This document shows, piece by piece, positions 9,654 through 19,636 of a stretch of DNA of 57,598 nucleotides. How positions within the stretch are numbered: position 1 is the first letter of the stretch; each line of letters begins with the position of its first letter. The translations under genes were made by a program, and so were the position numbers. Under the pieces are notes generated by a model. The model saw only the letters and a program-made list of their open reading frames with translations, was not told where the DNA came from and did not search any database. The stretch is taken from NCBI GenBank assembly GCA_036940085.1, contig JALLBK010000139.1:1-57598 (forward strand). Direction: 5' to 3'. The DNA comes from Discostella pseudostelligera. Lineage: Eukaryota > Bacillariophyta > Thalassiosirophyceae > Thalassiosirales > Thalassiosiraceae.

Positions 9654-10382
9654 TTAGGGAGATGTGAAAAAAGTGTATGTCTCCGTTTCCACTTCACTTT
9701 CATCCACTTCACTTTCATCCACATCCACGGTGGGAGGAAGATACGGTAGATAGGGTGGTGGTTGATATCCAAGAGGTTCTACTGGAACTGCTACTGCTAC
9801 CGGAGATGCTACTGCTACGGGAGGGGACGCTACAGGAGGGGATTTGCCTTTGGCAATAAGAGCATGAGTGAGTCTCTCCCGGATTTGTTGCTGCTGTTCC
9901 TTTCTGTTTTTTTCTGTAGTCTTGGCTTCATGGCGGCTGGTGGGTGTTTGGAGGGCAGTTGGAAGGATAGATGCAGCTGCTTTGGCATCCCTTTCGGCTT
10001 TCTTCTTGGCTTGATTTTGTTCAGTCAACCTCTTGCGGATTTGTTGCTGCTGATCCTTTATGTTCGCTTTGGCAACTCCCCGAGCTGGAGCTGGAGCTGG
10101 AGCTGGAGCGGGAGCGGGAGCTGGAGCGGGAGCTGGAGCTGGAGCGGGAGCTGGAGCGGGAGCGGGAGCTGGAGCTGGAGCTGGAGCTGGAGCTGGAGCG
10201 GACGTCCTGCCTTGCCTGATGGCAGCTCCCCGCCTGGTGGTGGCGACTCCCCGAGCTGGAGCGGGAGCTGGAGCGGACGTCCTGCCTTGCCTGATGGCAG
10301 CTCCCCACCTGGTGGTGGCGACTCCCCGAGCTGGAGCGGACTTGATAGGGCTGGTAGTTGTGCCTTGGCGGGTGGTGACCAT
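9654..10382 (-). CDS. Ala-Pro repeat protein with two short coiled-coil modules, unknown
   Basis: A 242-residue basic protein; family not recognised. The N-terminal half has units of the form ARGVATTRxGAAIRQGRTSAPAP (two close copies from a 75-base DNA repeat), then a run of about 20 Ala-Pro pairs from a GGAGCT/GGAGCG hexamer array. The C-terminal half has two similar Gln/Arg-rich helical segments (DQQQQIRKRLTEQNQ and EQQQQIRERLTHAL), then an acidic tail with a doubled DESEVDESEV. The ATG at 10382 begins MVTTRQGTTTSP. The Gly-Ala frame on the opposite strand is a shadow of the same repeat. It could be a structural or nucleic-acid-binding protein, but nothing shows this directly. Confidence 0.45.
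   Translation of the reverse strand: MVTTRQGTTTSPIKSAPARGVATTRWGAAIRQGRTSAPAPAPARGVATTRRGAAIRQGRTSAPAPAPAPAPAPAPAPAPAPAPAPAPAPAPAPAPAPAPARGVAKANIKDQQQQIRKRLTEQNQAKKKAERDAKAAASILPTALQTPTSRHEAKTTEKNRKEQQQQIRERLTHALIAKGKSPPVASPPVAVASPVAVAVPVEPLGYQPPPYLPYLPPTVDVDESEVDESEVETETYTFFTSP
10083..10203. repeat. GGAGCT/GGAGCG hexamer minisatellite
   Basis: About 20 tandem copies of a 6-base unit with T/G variation at the last position. It encodes the (Ala-Pro)n tract of the minus-strand gene, so changes in copy number keep the frame. Confidence 0.9.
10201..10345. repeat. 75-base tandem repeat
   Basis: A unit starting gacgtcctgccttgcctgat occurs at 10201 and again at 10276 with very few changes. It ends in the same GGAGCGGGAGCTGGAGCG hexamers. 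It is a higher-order repeat of the Ala-Pro protein gene and encodes 25 residues per unit. Confidence 0.85.
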
Positions 10383-10469
10383 GATTGTTGATTTTGTAGT
10401 GGTGGTGGTTGGTGGGTGTGATAAAAGTATCGAGGAGGGCCAAAGGCAAAAGACTGGCGGATAAAGATT

Positions 10470-11072
10470 ATGATACTATGCGTGGTTGCGGATTCATGCG
10501 GTGTTCGATTCGATTGTTGCTATGGTATCATTTTTTGGAGCAGGCGGAAACCTGCGGAAACGCTCGCAGAGATGATGTTCCTATCCACCTCAACAACTGC
10601 ATCCAGTACACCTATCCGATTCCCACCAACACGACCACACGCACTAACAATGTACAACAGAGCAACTACTCACCCAACACCAACAAACATCCTCCATACT
10701 GCAGACGAAATATGGAAACTCAACAAAACACGACGTTTCTTTGGCCACTCTTACACCGCACCAACACCTCAAATACACACCATTCAAAACCTTGGGCTAG
10801 GAATCACCAAAGCATTCAGCTTACACTTGCGAAACAGTATCAAACGCAGCACAACCTCACCCATACGATATCGAAATACCGAGAACACAACTTCTCCCAC
10901 ACTAGTCGTAGATCACAATTATACTGTTGCTGGATCCAGTGTGGCGATGTCAATTTTTAAAATGGCGGGAAATAATGGCGGGAAGAGTTTTCACCGCGAG
11001 GGTTGTGGGGGATTTCACATGTGCCACCTCAACTCATGCTCCCGACGGCCGATGATGAAAGTAACACTTAAT
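10470..11072. other. Spacer left of the TIR element; no supported gene
   Basis: A plus-strand frame is open through this stretch, but its composition (Thr/His/Asn/Pro, many CAC/ACA runs) and lack of motifs do not convince me. Two E2F-like GGCGGGAA sites lie at 10964-10971 and 10977-10984. A segment around 10986-11020 (ttttcaccgcgagggttgtgggggatttcac) has a loose inverted counterpart at about 16045-16082, outside the other end of the element. Confidence 0.35.
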
Positions 11073-11380
11073 CCTAGCAGCCATCGTCCCTACGCATCAT
11101 TCTATCGCGGCGGGGCGCCGATCCCCGGCATTTTAGTCATCGAGATCGGCTCTTTCAATTTTTCTCTATTGCATCTCGCCCGGGGGGTGGGGGTAGTACC
11201 AGTATTTATGTGTTTTGACGGTGTTGCAGAGCGTTGGCCGCCGCCCCGAGCTATCCCATTGACGCATACCATCATCGGCCTCATCTCTTCACTGAGGCGC
11301 GTCGTTGAAGGAGTGATATTACGGCCGCTGTGATCATATTACTAGAGGAGAGGCATCAATTATTCACCTGTACCATGTCG
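11073..11380 (+). repeat. Left terminal inverted repeat (308 bp)
   Basis: Reverse complement of 15682-15989 with one difference (11078 c, opposed by a at 15984). The arm is very GC-rich in the middle (cgcggcggggcgccgatccc). It includes the transposase ATG (11375) at its inner end, and the sequence tatttatg, which reads as a TATA-like ATAAATA on the minus strand. Confidence 0.95.
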
Positions 11381-14300
11381 GATGATGAGAATATCCCACC
11401 AATTGCGTGGAAATATGCAAAGCATGCCAAGATCAGAATGGCTATTGTCTACATACTACATGACATTGTGGGGTTTTCAAGGAAGCGCTGCCCAATGAGT
11501 TACTTGACCGATTCTTTGAATGACATTGTGGGGCCTAGAGCAATCAGCAAATCTACTGAATTTACTGAGGCAATCATTAAGAATGCATTCTGTCATGACA
11601 ACAATGATACTTTGGTCAGATGCCGTGACATAACCGATGATGATAACCTTGACGGTATACTGCATATACGATGGGGGAGGCGAGGATCACACCGCAAGAG
11701 CAATTCGTCGGACCAGGAATATGTTTATGATTTTTGCTTGTTCCAGGATATGGAATGTGCAAAGGCAGGGCAGAATTGTGCTGATGATGCAAGGAGCATG
11801 ACCGACTCCATGGTTCAATCACCGACAGCAGATGTCATACCAAAAGAGCTGAGACATGCATTGATTGATTTCTTGAAAGTAGAGGCGAAGGAGAAGGCTA
11901 AGGCAAAGAAGAGAGCTGCCATGGGAAAGGAAATGGCCAAGAAGGTAGAGAAAAGGAGGAGACAATCTGTGGATACCAAGGAGGAGGAAGAGAAGGAGAA
12001 GACGGTAGATGACAATGGCAAGGATGTGATTCAATCATTGCGTGCGCAAGTCAACGAGCTACGTATTCATCTAGATAAGACTCAGACTGAACTAGACGGG
12101 ATAAACCTAAGTCTAGATATTGCTACAGCAAATCTAACTAAGGCAATCAGCTTGTCATCGGGTGGTGTGGTGGATGGCATCCTGTACGACTACTCGTGTG
12201 ACACTGCGAATAAATCAACTGGGGATAGAATCTGCCTTCAATATTATTATAAAGGAAGGAGTGGAGTGTTGCATTTAGTTGGCGACAACCAAGTCCTTGT
12301 TGAAGCAGATTTTATAAAAGGTCTTCTCCCCCTTGTCAGGAAGATATCAACAACAGAGGATCCACCGGCAACAGGCATCAAGACTCAACTTGTCGGTCAG
12401 ATGCAGTACTTTGTTCCTGCGACACATAAGATGTCAATCAAAAACAGAGAACAACTTAAGGAAGATAGCAAGGAAATAGTCGCCAACATGTTATCGCGCT
12501 TCAACACAAAGAAAAGCACATGGGATGACCGATCCAAGGGTATTTTTACCATCATGAACTCATTCGGGTATGGCTGTTCCGACGAAGCAACAGTATTTAT
12601 AATGGGAGGAACTCTTGCAGGATTGTTTGAAGATATTGGTATCAACATCAGTGCGAACCAAATTGCAAACTCCCTACCATCTCGGTCTACTTTGGGCCCC
12701 TGGGAGATTGATGTTGCTACAGATTGTTTGTTTGGACTATGTTGGGGCATGAAGGAGGCTGGTTTGACTCAACTTGCTCTTACAACCGATCACGGCCACA
12801 GAAAGGGTCAAGACCATTTAGTGAAGCTTCTCAGCTTTCCTGATAAGACAAAATCAGGCGATCTCACAATTGGGAACTTTTGTCTTGATGTAGACTCTGG
12901 TGGGCACACCACAGATGATGCTGCTGATGCTATTCAACTAAGCGTGTTGCCATTCCTCAACATTCTTGAGAGGTTTATCGGGGGTGGTGAGAAGGGTAGT
13001 GTGAAGCTTTCCGTTATAACCGGTGATGCTGGTGGTGGAGCAGCGGTTCAGAATCTTCACCCTGCCTTGAAATCGAGGCATTTGATGGACAATGATAGCA
13101 AGCGTTTGTCGTGCGACATGCACAACCTCAACAAAGCCTTCGAGATTGCATGCACGGATTCATGGGGAAGGCAAGGCATTGGACACAATACAATATATCA
13201 GATGCTCTATCTTTTGTCGAGGATAAATAAGCTTGTCCGGCAAGACTACTCTCGATCATTATATTCTGACGCATATGCACAGACTGTACATTGTCTTCGT
13301 GATGATCCCGCCTGGCAAACTACTGCATGGAAGAGATGCGGTATTGCATTTGATGACTTTTTGGATCGGCTGGAAAAGTTGGAAGGAGGTGACAATGATG
13401 ATCTTGATCTTGCGGTGAAGATTGCAAACTTTGCGCCATCAAACCTCCATGACCCCGTTCAGACTAGATGGGGCACAATTTCAGATTCTGTTGTATTCTT
13501 TGCGGATAACTGGGTTGTCGTCTATTTCTTTACAAGGACACTTATATTGACGGCGAAGTCGAATTCACAACTGACCAAGACGGCTTGTGCACTCCTATCT
13601 CTCATGCACAATTATGAGGTATCTCCAACAAAGGATTGCAACGATCTGGATTCATACATCGAATCATTTGAGTCGGATGACTCGGCGCTCAATCACAAAT
13701 GGACAAGGAATTCACCGACACCAATCCTCCAGGCAGTATTGTATTTCTTGGATGGCTTCCTTGCAAATTATTTCACTGGTAAGCATCCCAAAGTAATGTA
13801 TTACAATGCTTGTTGTCAACGAATACTCACATCAAGTTTATTGTTGTGTCTCTCTGCTCTCCACAGATATGTTCAGCTTTATGAAGATAGATGATCCATA
13901 CCTTGGAGAGAATACATATGGCCATCTTTCGCGGCTCGGCCCAGAGAGGTGCTATGTGATGCACAGTTTTCTCTTGGAGCTTGAGAATGGTGGTTGGAAA
14001 ACTAAAGACGAATTCAAGCGTTATATGGAGTGCGTACCTAATGTCATCAACGAAGCAGTGGAAGAACACCTCAACAAAGCAACGACTGTGTTCCTCCAGC
14101 GATTCAGGGCGCTATTTGATAAACACCTAGTGAAAAAGTGGACATCGACTGAAGTAGTCCATTACGTGCTAGGCGGCGATAGACATCATGCGAAGGAGTT
14201 TGCACGATGGCTTGTTTATCACAAGGAAAAAGAGCCACCAGATGTTGCTACGATGGCGACACCTATAGTAGGAATGACGCAGTTCTGTTTCGAGAGGAAA

Positions 14301-15319
14301 GTGATTACGCTTGGCAAGCATCACAACAGCAGAGTAGATCCGCCGACCCATCCAAACTACAGAAGGACCCATTTATTGAGAGGAATTGGAAGTTTATTGT
14401 ATCCTTGTCCAATGAGAAGGAAGCCGTTGATTTATTTCGGAAGGTAGATGGAGTTGTTGACAAGTCAAGTTGGAATGGCACTGACTACATGCCTTTCGTT
14501 GAAGATATTATCCGTTCCATTTGCATCCATGCTAATCACCAGCAGCGATGCGAAAACATGGTTCAGCTCTGTGGATTGGTATCAGTCACTAAAGTTGGTG
14601 AAGTGCGAAGAACTTGCCGTGCCCTCATACACACAATCGTCCATCGGCGATTTAACCGTTGGGCAATTGGAGAGTCAAATGAAGGGCGAGAGAAGGCAGG
14701 TGAGCATCGGGTGAAGCGGTTATCTCCGGGTGAAAGGATGGTTTATTTTCTCAAGTATTGGAGAGAATTTTACGACGAGAGTATTGTCCCAGCAAAGGAG
14801 TTCGCTCCAGGTTTGTGGATTGAAGTTCGTGACAGACTCAAGGACAACTCAATGAAGGCGAGCAGTGCCGAGCAGTCACGTCTTCATGAAAAGTTCATGA
14901 AGTGCTTGAAAAAGGAACCAAAAAACTTGAAGGCCGCTCGACCGGTAGGGATAGATGAGACATCATACACATCGGGAAAGGTAGTATTAAGGGTTCTGAC
15001 AACGAGCAACCAATCTTACCTAAATGGAACCGGCATGGATATTGTGAAGTTCGTTCAGGCTGAGTTGAAGGCGCGAGGCATCGAGAATGAAGTGGGCAAA
15101 GGTGCAAGCCTTGTTGTAAAGAGGCAAGCAATTCGCCTAAACGAATATTTACGACTTCATAAAGCAAACACATTGAAAGAATGGAAAGAGACCGACGTCA
15201 AAGAATTCGTGCCATTGTCGAAGGAGATGGAATTGTTTGTTACGTCGGGTCATCATGCCAGGATTTATGCCATCATCACCAAAACAGAACAGTTAGATAT
15301 TGAGGAGTTTCATACATAA
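11375..15319 (+). CDS. DDE-like transposase with C-x2-H motif, three exons
   Basis: Exons 11375-13778, 13867-14267 and 14330-15319 join in frame to 1264 residues; introns (88 and 62 bases) begin GTAAGC and GTAGGA and end CACAG and AACAG. The protein has an N-terminal region of unknown fold, then a basic coiled coil (about residues 175-265). It continues with candidate catalytic blocks LTTDHGHRKGQDHL and ITGDAGGGAAV, a C-x2-H (CDMHNLNKAFE) and a QTRWGTISD segment. That order (D, D, CxxH, then W) is seen in hAT-like and related DDE transposases with an inserted helical domain; the third acid is not certain. It starts at the first ATG, just inside the left TIR. The gene appears intact. The superfamily could not be fixed by eye. 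Confidence 0.7.
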
Positions 15320-15404
15320 TATATTATTCATATCAATATGTCTTACCTCTGCGATTTGCGATGCCATAATATAAATGTATTTTGATGCGCCCCGGTGACA
15401 AAGT

Positions 15405-15490
15405 GGAGCCGATGATGGGTTGCATTGTGCTGATGGCACGAGACGGCCGTGGACGATGTGCAATACCGTCAACACACCACATAAATTCCC
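15405..15490 (+). repeat. Diverged internal copy of part of the TIR
   Basis: The run from gccgatgatggg to accacataaat parallels 15779-15859 in the right TIR (gccgatgatggtatgc to acacataaatac) in the same orientation, with many substitutions. It lies between the transposase stop and the right arm, so the element holds a subterminal, older version of its own end. Confidence 0.6.
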
Positions 15491-15681
15491 TACCCTCTCT
15501 CTCTCCCTCTCTACTGTAAGGTTGCCAAAAATACAAAAGGTTTCATTCTCAATGCTCGGTGGTAATCTGAGTGCGTGCGGCCGGGCTGGTGGCCCGGATA
15601 GATCCGTCGGGTGGAGTGGAATGGCTGGTTGTTGAGTTATCCTCTACAATTGCCCCGTATTACACTCATATCCTCTACTTT

Positions 15682-15989
15682 CGACATGGTACAGGTGAAT
15701 AATTGATGCCTCTCCTCTAGTAATATGATCACAGCGGCCGTAATATCACTCCTTCAACGACGCGCCTCAGTGAAGAGATGAGGCCGATGATGGTATGCGT
15801 CAATGGGATAGCTCGGGGCGGCGGCCAACGCTCTGCAACACCGTCAAAACACATAAATACTGGTACTACCCCCACCCCCCGGGCGAGATGCAATAGAGAA
15901 AAATTGAAAGAGCCGATCTCGATGACTAAAATGCCGGGGATCGGCGCCCCGCCGCGATAGAATGATGCGTAGGGACGATGGCTACTAGG
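15682..15989 (-). repeat. Right terminal inverted repeat (308 bp)
   Basis: Mirror of the left arm. Its inner end carries the same ATGTCG on the minus strand, but that frame stops after 16 codons. A 60-codon plus-strand frame (15778-15960) appears identically on the minus strand of the left arm (11284-11102). It is a by-product of the repeat and shows no recognisable motif. Confidence 0.95.
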
Positions 15990-16081
15990 TTTGAGTGGAA
16001 AGATTCATCTCGGAACGATGGCATCATGGTGCTTTGGAGGAGATATGAAACCCCACTCATCTCTCGTGGTGAAATTTCACG

Positions 16082-16089
16082 TGACGTCA
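16082..16089. promoter_or_regulatory. TGACGTCA palindrome (bZIP/CRE-like)
   Basis: An exact TGACGTCA, overlapping a CACGTG just upstream (tcacgtgacgtcag). It could bind bZIP factors, which is established for this motif in eukaryotes. No confident downstream gene was found here. Confidence 0.3.
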
Positions 16090-16195
16090 GCATCATCGCC
16101 AAAACTTAGAAAAATAAATTGAAAAAATTAGCGAATGGGATCGTCACACGAGGACTGACCATGGTAAATTAACAAGTAGTTATAATGATATCATG

Positions 16196-16285
16196 TTTTG
16201 GCGGGAAATTTGGACCTTCCACAGCAATTTTGGCGGGAAGATAGGAGATTTCTGTTGACTCGACTCAATCACATGATGGCGGGAA
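16196..16285. promoter_or_regulatory. Three E2F-like GGCGGGAA sites
   Basis: ttttggcgggaaattt (16196-16211), ttttggcgggaag (16228-16240) and GGCGGGAA (16278-16285) lie within 90 bases in the same orientation. They match the E2F/DP consensus (TTTSGCGGGAA). They precede the decayed Vps54-like sequence by nearly 1 kb, so the target is unclear. Confidence 0.4.
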
Positions 16286-17149
16286 CGAGGTTGTCCTGCC
16301 AAAACGCTACTGAAATCTGGGCATTTTTTCGCCTTCATGGTCATGGTGTATTTTTTTTGGATTCGATACAGCCGGCCGCCATCAATCACAGCATGACAGC
16401 CTATGACAGCACACAACAACATCTTCTACCAACTACCAACATCCTAAGTACGGTACAACATATTATGGTACCATGACGAAGCAGCCCTCATTATTCCGTC
16501 AACTACTACGTCAACCGTCAACAACAATGGAATTGAAATTCATCGATTATCCCATCCAGCTTGTCTCACCGGTGTCATATTAGATTTACGCTGCACAGTC
16601 GGGATATATTAGATCAATCGATGCTGGTGGTTCGACTACTTCGAGTGTCATCAATATTTACAAGAAAAATGATGATGGCGACCAACAAAAGCAGCAGCAG
16701 CGGCAGCGGCAGCATCTACAACAACAATGGCATCACAATGCTCAATGGTTGGTTGATTCCGTCATAAAGCTCTACGATCATGTCATGTCAATAATCCAAC
16801 GGAGTACAGAATTTAGAGAGATACTACAATGGAAGGTGGAGATATTATACTGCCGCAAAATTGACGGGAGGTCACGATGATGTTGGTTTGGGCATTGCTT
16901 GTTTTGCCATTGGTTCGCGTGATAGTCATTCATTCCTTGGACAGTGATGACGGGTACAAGAAACAACAATATGAAGAATCTGGCAACATCATTTGGTGAT
17001 ATTCAACCCTCGCTGATTTTCGGAGGATAGACCGGACATCATCGTCAAGGGCAGCAATCGACATCATTCCTACCGATGGGAATGACAATGGCGGAGAAAT
17101 GAGATGACGACAGTCTGAAACATCGCTCGACAGTTCTTTCACATCCAAA

Positions 17150-17850
17150 TTGCTGGGGGGATACGCCGATGTTGACGATGGTGATGACGTCGACCAGAGT
17201 GGTACACAGCACCATCAGCAACAGCAGCAGACGACGCATCATATCCCTTCTAACGTCATCGACGACAACCACGTTGACATCATCAATAATGATCAAGGGA
17301 ACAGCATGTTGTTGGGAACGTTGCCGAGCTACTTCGTTTGTTTAATACCAGGTCGACCCACCTGGTGCTCGGTGCTGGTGTGAATCACAGTGTTCGAGAC
17401 TGAAGAGCATTGATGCTAAGCACCTGGCGATTGTCACTCATAGCACTGCTCTTGTCCTTGCAAGTCTTCCCCAATTCGCGCTCCGCTGATGGCCCAGATG
17501 CCAGCGAAACAACATGCACTACTGTACGACTCGGACAAATTGAGATCGATTATCATGACCATTCTGGAAGATATTGAACAAGCTTGTGAGCATCATCGGT
17601 GGAATTGTTGAACATTCGCTTGTGCCCCAGATTGCTCATTCCGAGCATCCTCGGTGGAGCAAGCAACGCATCGTCATCCGGAGACCCGCAATCTGTACGA
17701 TACAACAATCGACATGGAGGAGGGAAAAAGGCAGAAGGAGGTACAAACCATGGGAAGAACTTCGGCACGCCCAATGCAGGTCGATGCGACAATCCACCAA
17801 ACAGAATATGCATATATTCCATTGCCCACCACTAGACATGCCGTCGATGA
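17150..17850 (+). pseudogene. Vps54-like (GARP complex) gene remnant
   Basis: Short stretches in different frames resemble consecutive parts of the C-terminal region of Vps54, a GARP tethering subunit for endosome-to-Golgi traffic. They are NVAELLRLFNTRSTHLVLGA (17318-17377), then LKSIDAKHLAIVTHS after a frame change near 17400, then QIEIDYHDH (about 17539-17565), then NKLVSIIGGIVEHSL (17577-17621). At least three frame shifts and internal stops separate them, and I could not explain these with introns. An acidic, Gln-rich frame (17150-17310) precedes the match. It is either a pseudogene or a badly sequenced gene. The identification rests on remembered family motifs. Confidence 0.45.
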
Positions 17851-17979
17851 TTTGTTTGCTGTTGTGGAGTTGGAGATGAATGCCACGAGCAGATTGAATG
17901 AGGTGGATTGGGTTGGGAGATGTCATTTAGGTGTAGGGATGCAGGACGTGATAATGTTTGTCGATGTGCAGTAAAAGCT

Positions 17980-19130
17980 GTTCACGCGGCTATTGCTGCA
18001 ATAGTTGCTTGCTGTCGACAATGTCGATGAAATAGCAGCGTCATCGTCATCGATGGCGGTAGTAGAGGTTGTTGGTGATGATATCGACGAATGGGGTAGA
18101 GAAACCAGCGAGTTATGGCCACGCCTCCTCCACCCTACCAATGTGGCATATCGGACGATATTGAAGTATCTTTGCAGCGCATGATCTACAATCACGGTAT
18201 GATATTATAACTATTATTAGCATTCTTCGGATATTCATGCATAGTAGTGACCCCGTCGATCTCCACCATCCAGCAACTCACATACAAATGTCTACAGAAC
18301 AAACCCGCCAGTATCCCAGAGAGAGAAAGAGAGAGAGCAAACCCATTCACGCTTTCGATCAGCCATCAGATAGCCTCTCTCTCCTCCTCCCTCTCCCCGG
18401 ATTGTTCCCTCACCAGCTCCCAGCTCCCCCCTCCCCGCCTCCTTCCTCATCGACATCGACGATGACAGGAGATAGGAACATCGACATCGAGCCCCTCGAC
18501 CTCGACCTCTTTGTCTTGGCCTTCTACCAAGACGACGCCGACCGACGAGAACGCTTCGGCATGTCATCCCTTGGAGTTGATGCTGTTTGTAGGGATTTAT
18601 TGCGTCGGGGGAACAGGATATGGTGACGATATTGGTAGTATTCGTCGCCGCCATTGCCGCCATTGAAATCGTCGTCGCCGTTGCTCCACTGTGCGCCACT
18701 TACTGCCGCATCTTCCGACGACAGTCATTCTTGGTTTTGTTTCGTTTGAAGTTGTTGGCAATAATTTGCTTTCTGTACTGCCATATTGTAAGACTAGCAG
18801 TTTTGTATTATTGATGATTTGGGAGATGGTTCCAGCCGTCGTTAGCACTATTGTGGTTGATGATGATGATATGGATATGGGAGCTGGCGGCGTAGGTGTC
18901 GGCAATGTACAGTACCTTCTCTAGAGAGGTTGAAAGATGGCAGCACAGTCGGATGTTGGGGTCAACAGATAAAGATAAAGGTGTGGCAGGGTGTTGGGTG
19001 TTGGTGTATCGATCGTAGGCACAGCATTATTATTTGATATGCATGGTCGGTGGTTGACGGGCCAACCACCAACCACTGACACTGACCACCACCTCTTCCC
19101 TTATTATTTCACATTCGAAGGATTATGATT
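17980..19130. other. No supported gene
   Basis: Several short frames exist, including one at 18237-18626 with an acidic segment (PLDLDLFVLAFYQDDADRRE), followed by hydrophobic code at 18620-18814. None gives a recognisable protein or clean splice junctions. It may hold a decayed or small unrecognised gene. GA-rich and CT-rich runs occur at about 18319-18340 and 18375-18400. Confidence 0.3.
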
Positions 19131-19182
19131 CCACATGTTGCCCACATTCCTCTCTCAGTTTTCATTTAAAGGTGAAATCTCT

Positions 19183-19460
19183 TCCACGTGTAGGCATTGG
19201 CACCCCACATCCACGTGGACTTCCACTCCTACCTCCTTCCACGTGGAGAAAATTTCCGCATTTGGGGGTCCACGTGGAATTGTATGCCACCTGGAAGAAG
19301 CACAAACACAAAAGCCCAAACCCCAAACTTCCTTGACCTTGAACTTGAACCTTGACCATGGCTGCCGCCGATCCCTTACGTCTATGGCCTATGGCACCTC
19401 CGATTCTCACCCCCTCGCCGCATTAGAGGCATTTGCCAGCATTCATCGTCATCCTTTTAC
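19183..19460 (+). repeat. Diverged third copy of the CACGTGGA repeat
   Basis: Shares with 415-584/6387-6575 the sequence from ttccacgtggag through gccacctggaagaagcac, accttgaccatggctgccgccgatcc and tacgtctatggca. It then continues with ccgattctcaccccctcgccgca, as only the right copy does. It has four TCCACGTG(G/T)A sites (19183, 19210, 19238, 19269). Sitting about 180 bases before the membrane protein gene, it may be a promoter-borne repeat. Confidence 0.7.
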
Positions 19461-19634
19461 TTCTTCGAGCAAAGTTTATCAGGAAATCACCATGATCGAC
19501 GACAAAAATAACAATAACATCATCATCATCATGGACATGGGTCGTTAACGGTGGCAGTGTTGGGCAGCAGCAACAACACCAACAACATCCTCCAGCGTCG
19601 CTCCCTGATCAATAAGAAATCCAACGTATTGGAA

Positions 19635-19635
19635 N
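19635..19635. other. Single-N assembly gap or ambiguous base
   Basis: One N between ggaa and actac. No duplicated flanks are visible here, unlike the Ns at 47931 and 50923. It interrupts the probable N-terminal coding sequence of the following gene. Confidence 0.8.
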
Positions 19636-19636
19636 A

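Larger units (their letters stand above)
11073..15989 (+). mobile_element. Long-TIR DNA transposon (4.9 kb) with one spliced gene
   Basis: Bounded by inverted repeats 11073-11380 and 15682-15989 (308 bases each, one mismatch). The interior has one plus-strand gene starting exactly at the inner edge of the left arm and about 360 bases of non-coding DNA after its stop. The protein has DDE-transposase-like features with an embedded C-x2-H. Outer ends read CCTAG(C/T)AGCCATCG. Flanks (cacttaat on the left, tttgagtg on the right) show no obvious target-site duplication, so the true ends may differ slightly or the duplication is lost. Near-identical arms suggest recent activity. Confidence 0.8.

Noticed and set aside
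10060..10464. Plus-strand Gly-Ala repeat frame
   Set aside because: Shadow of the GGAGCT/GGAGCG minisatellite; the minus-strand frame has better non-repeat sequence on both sides.
14207..14350. Apparent frameshift in the transposase gene
   Set aside because: A GT-AG intron at 14268-14329 (62 bases, phase 0 on both sides) explains the change of frame.
15778..15960. 60-codon frame identical on both inverted-repeat arms
   Set aside because: It is duplicated only because the TIR is. It has no motif and ends inside the repeat.
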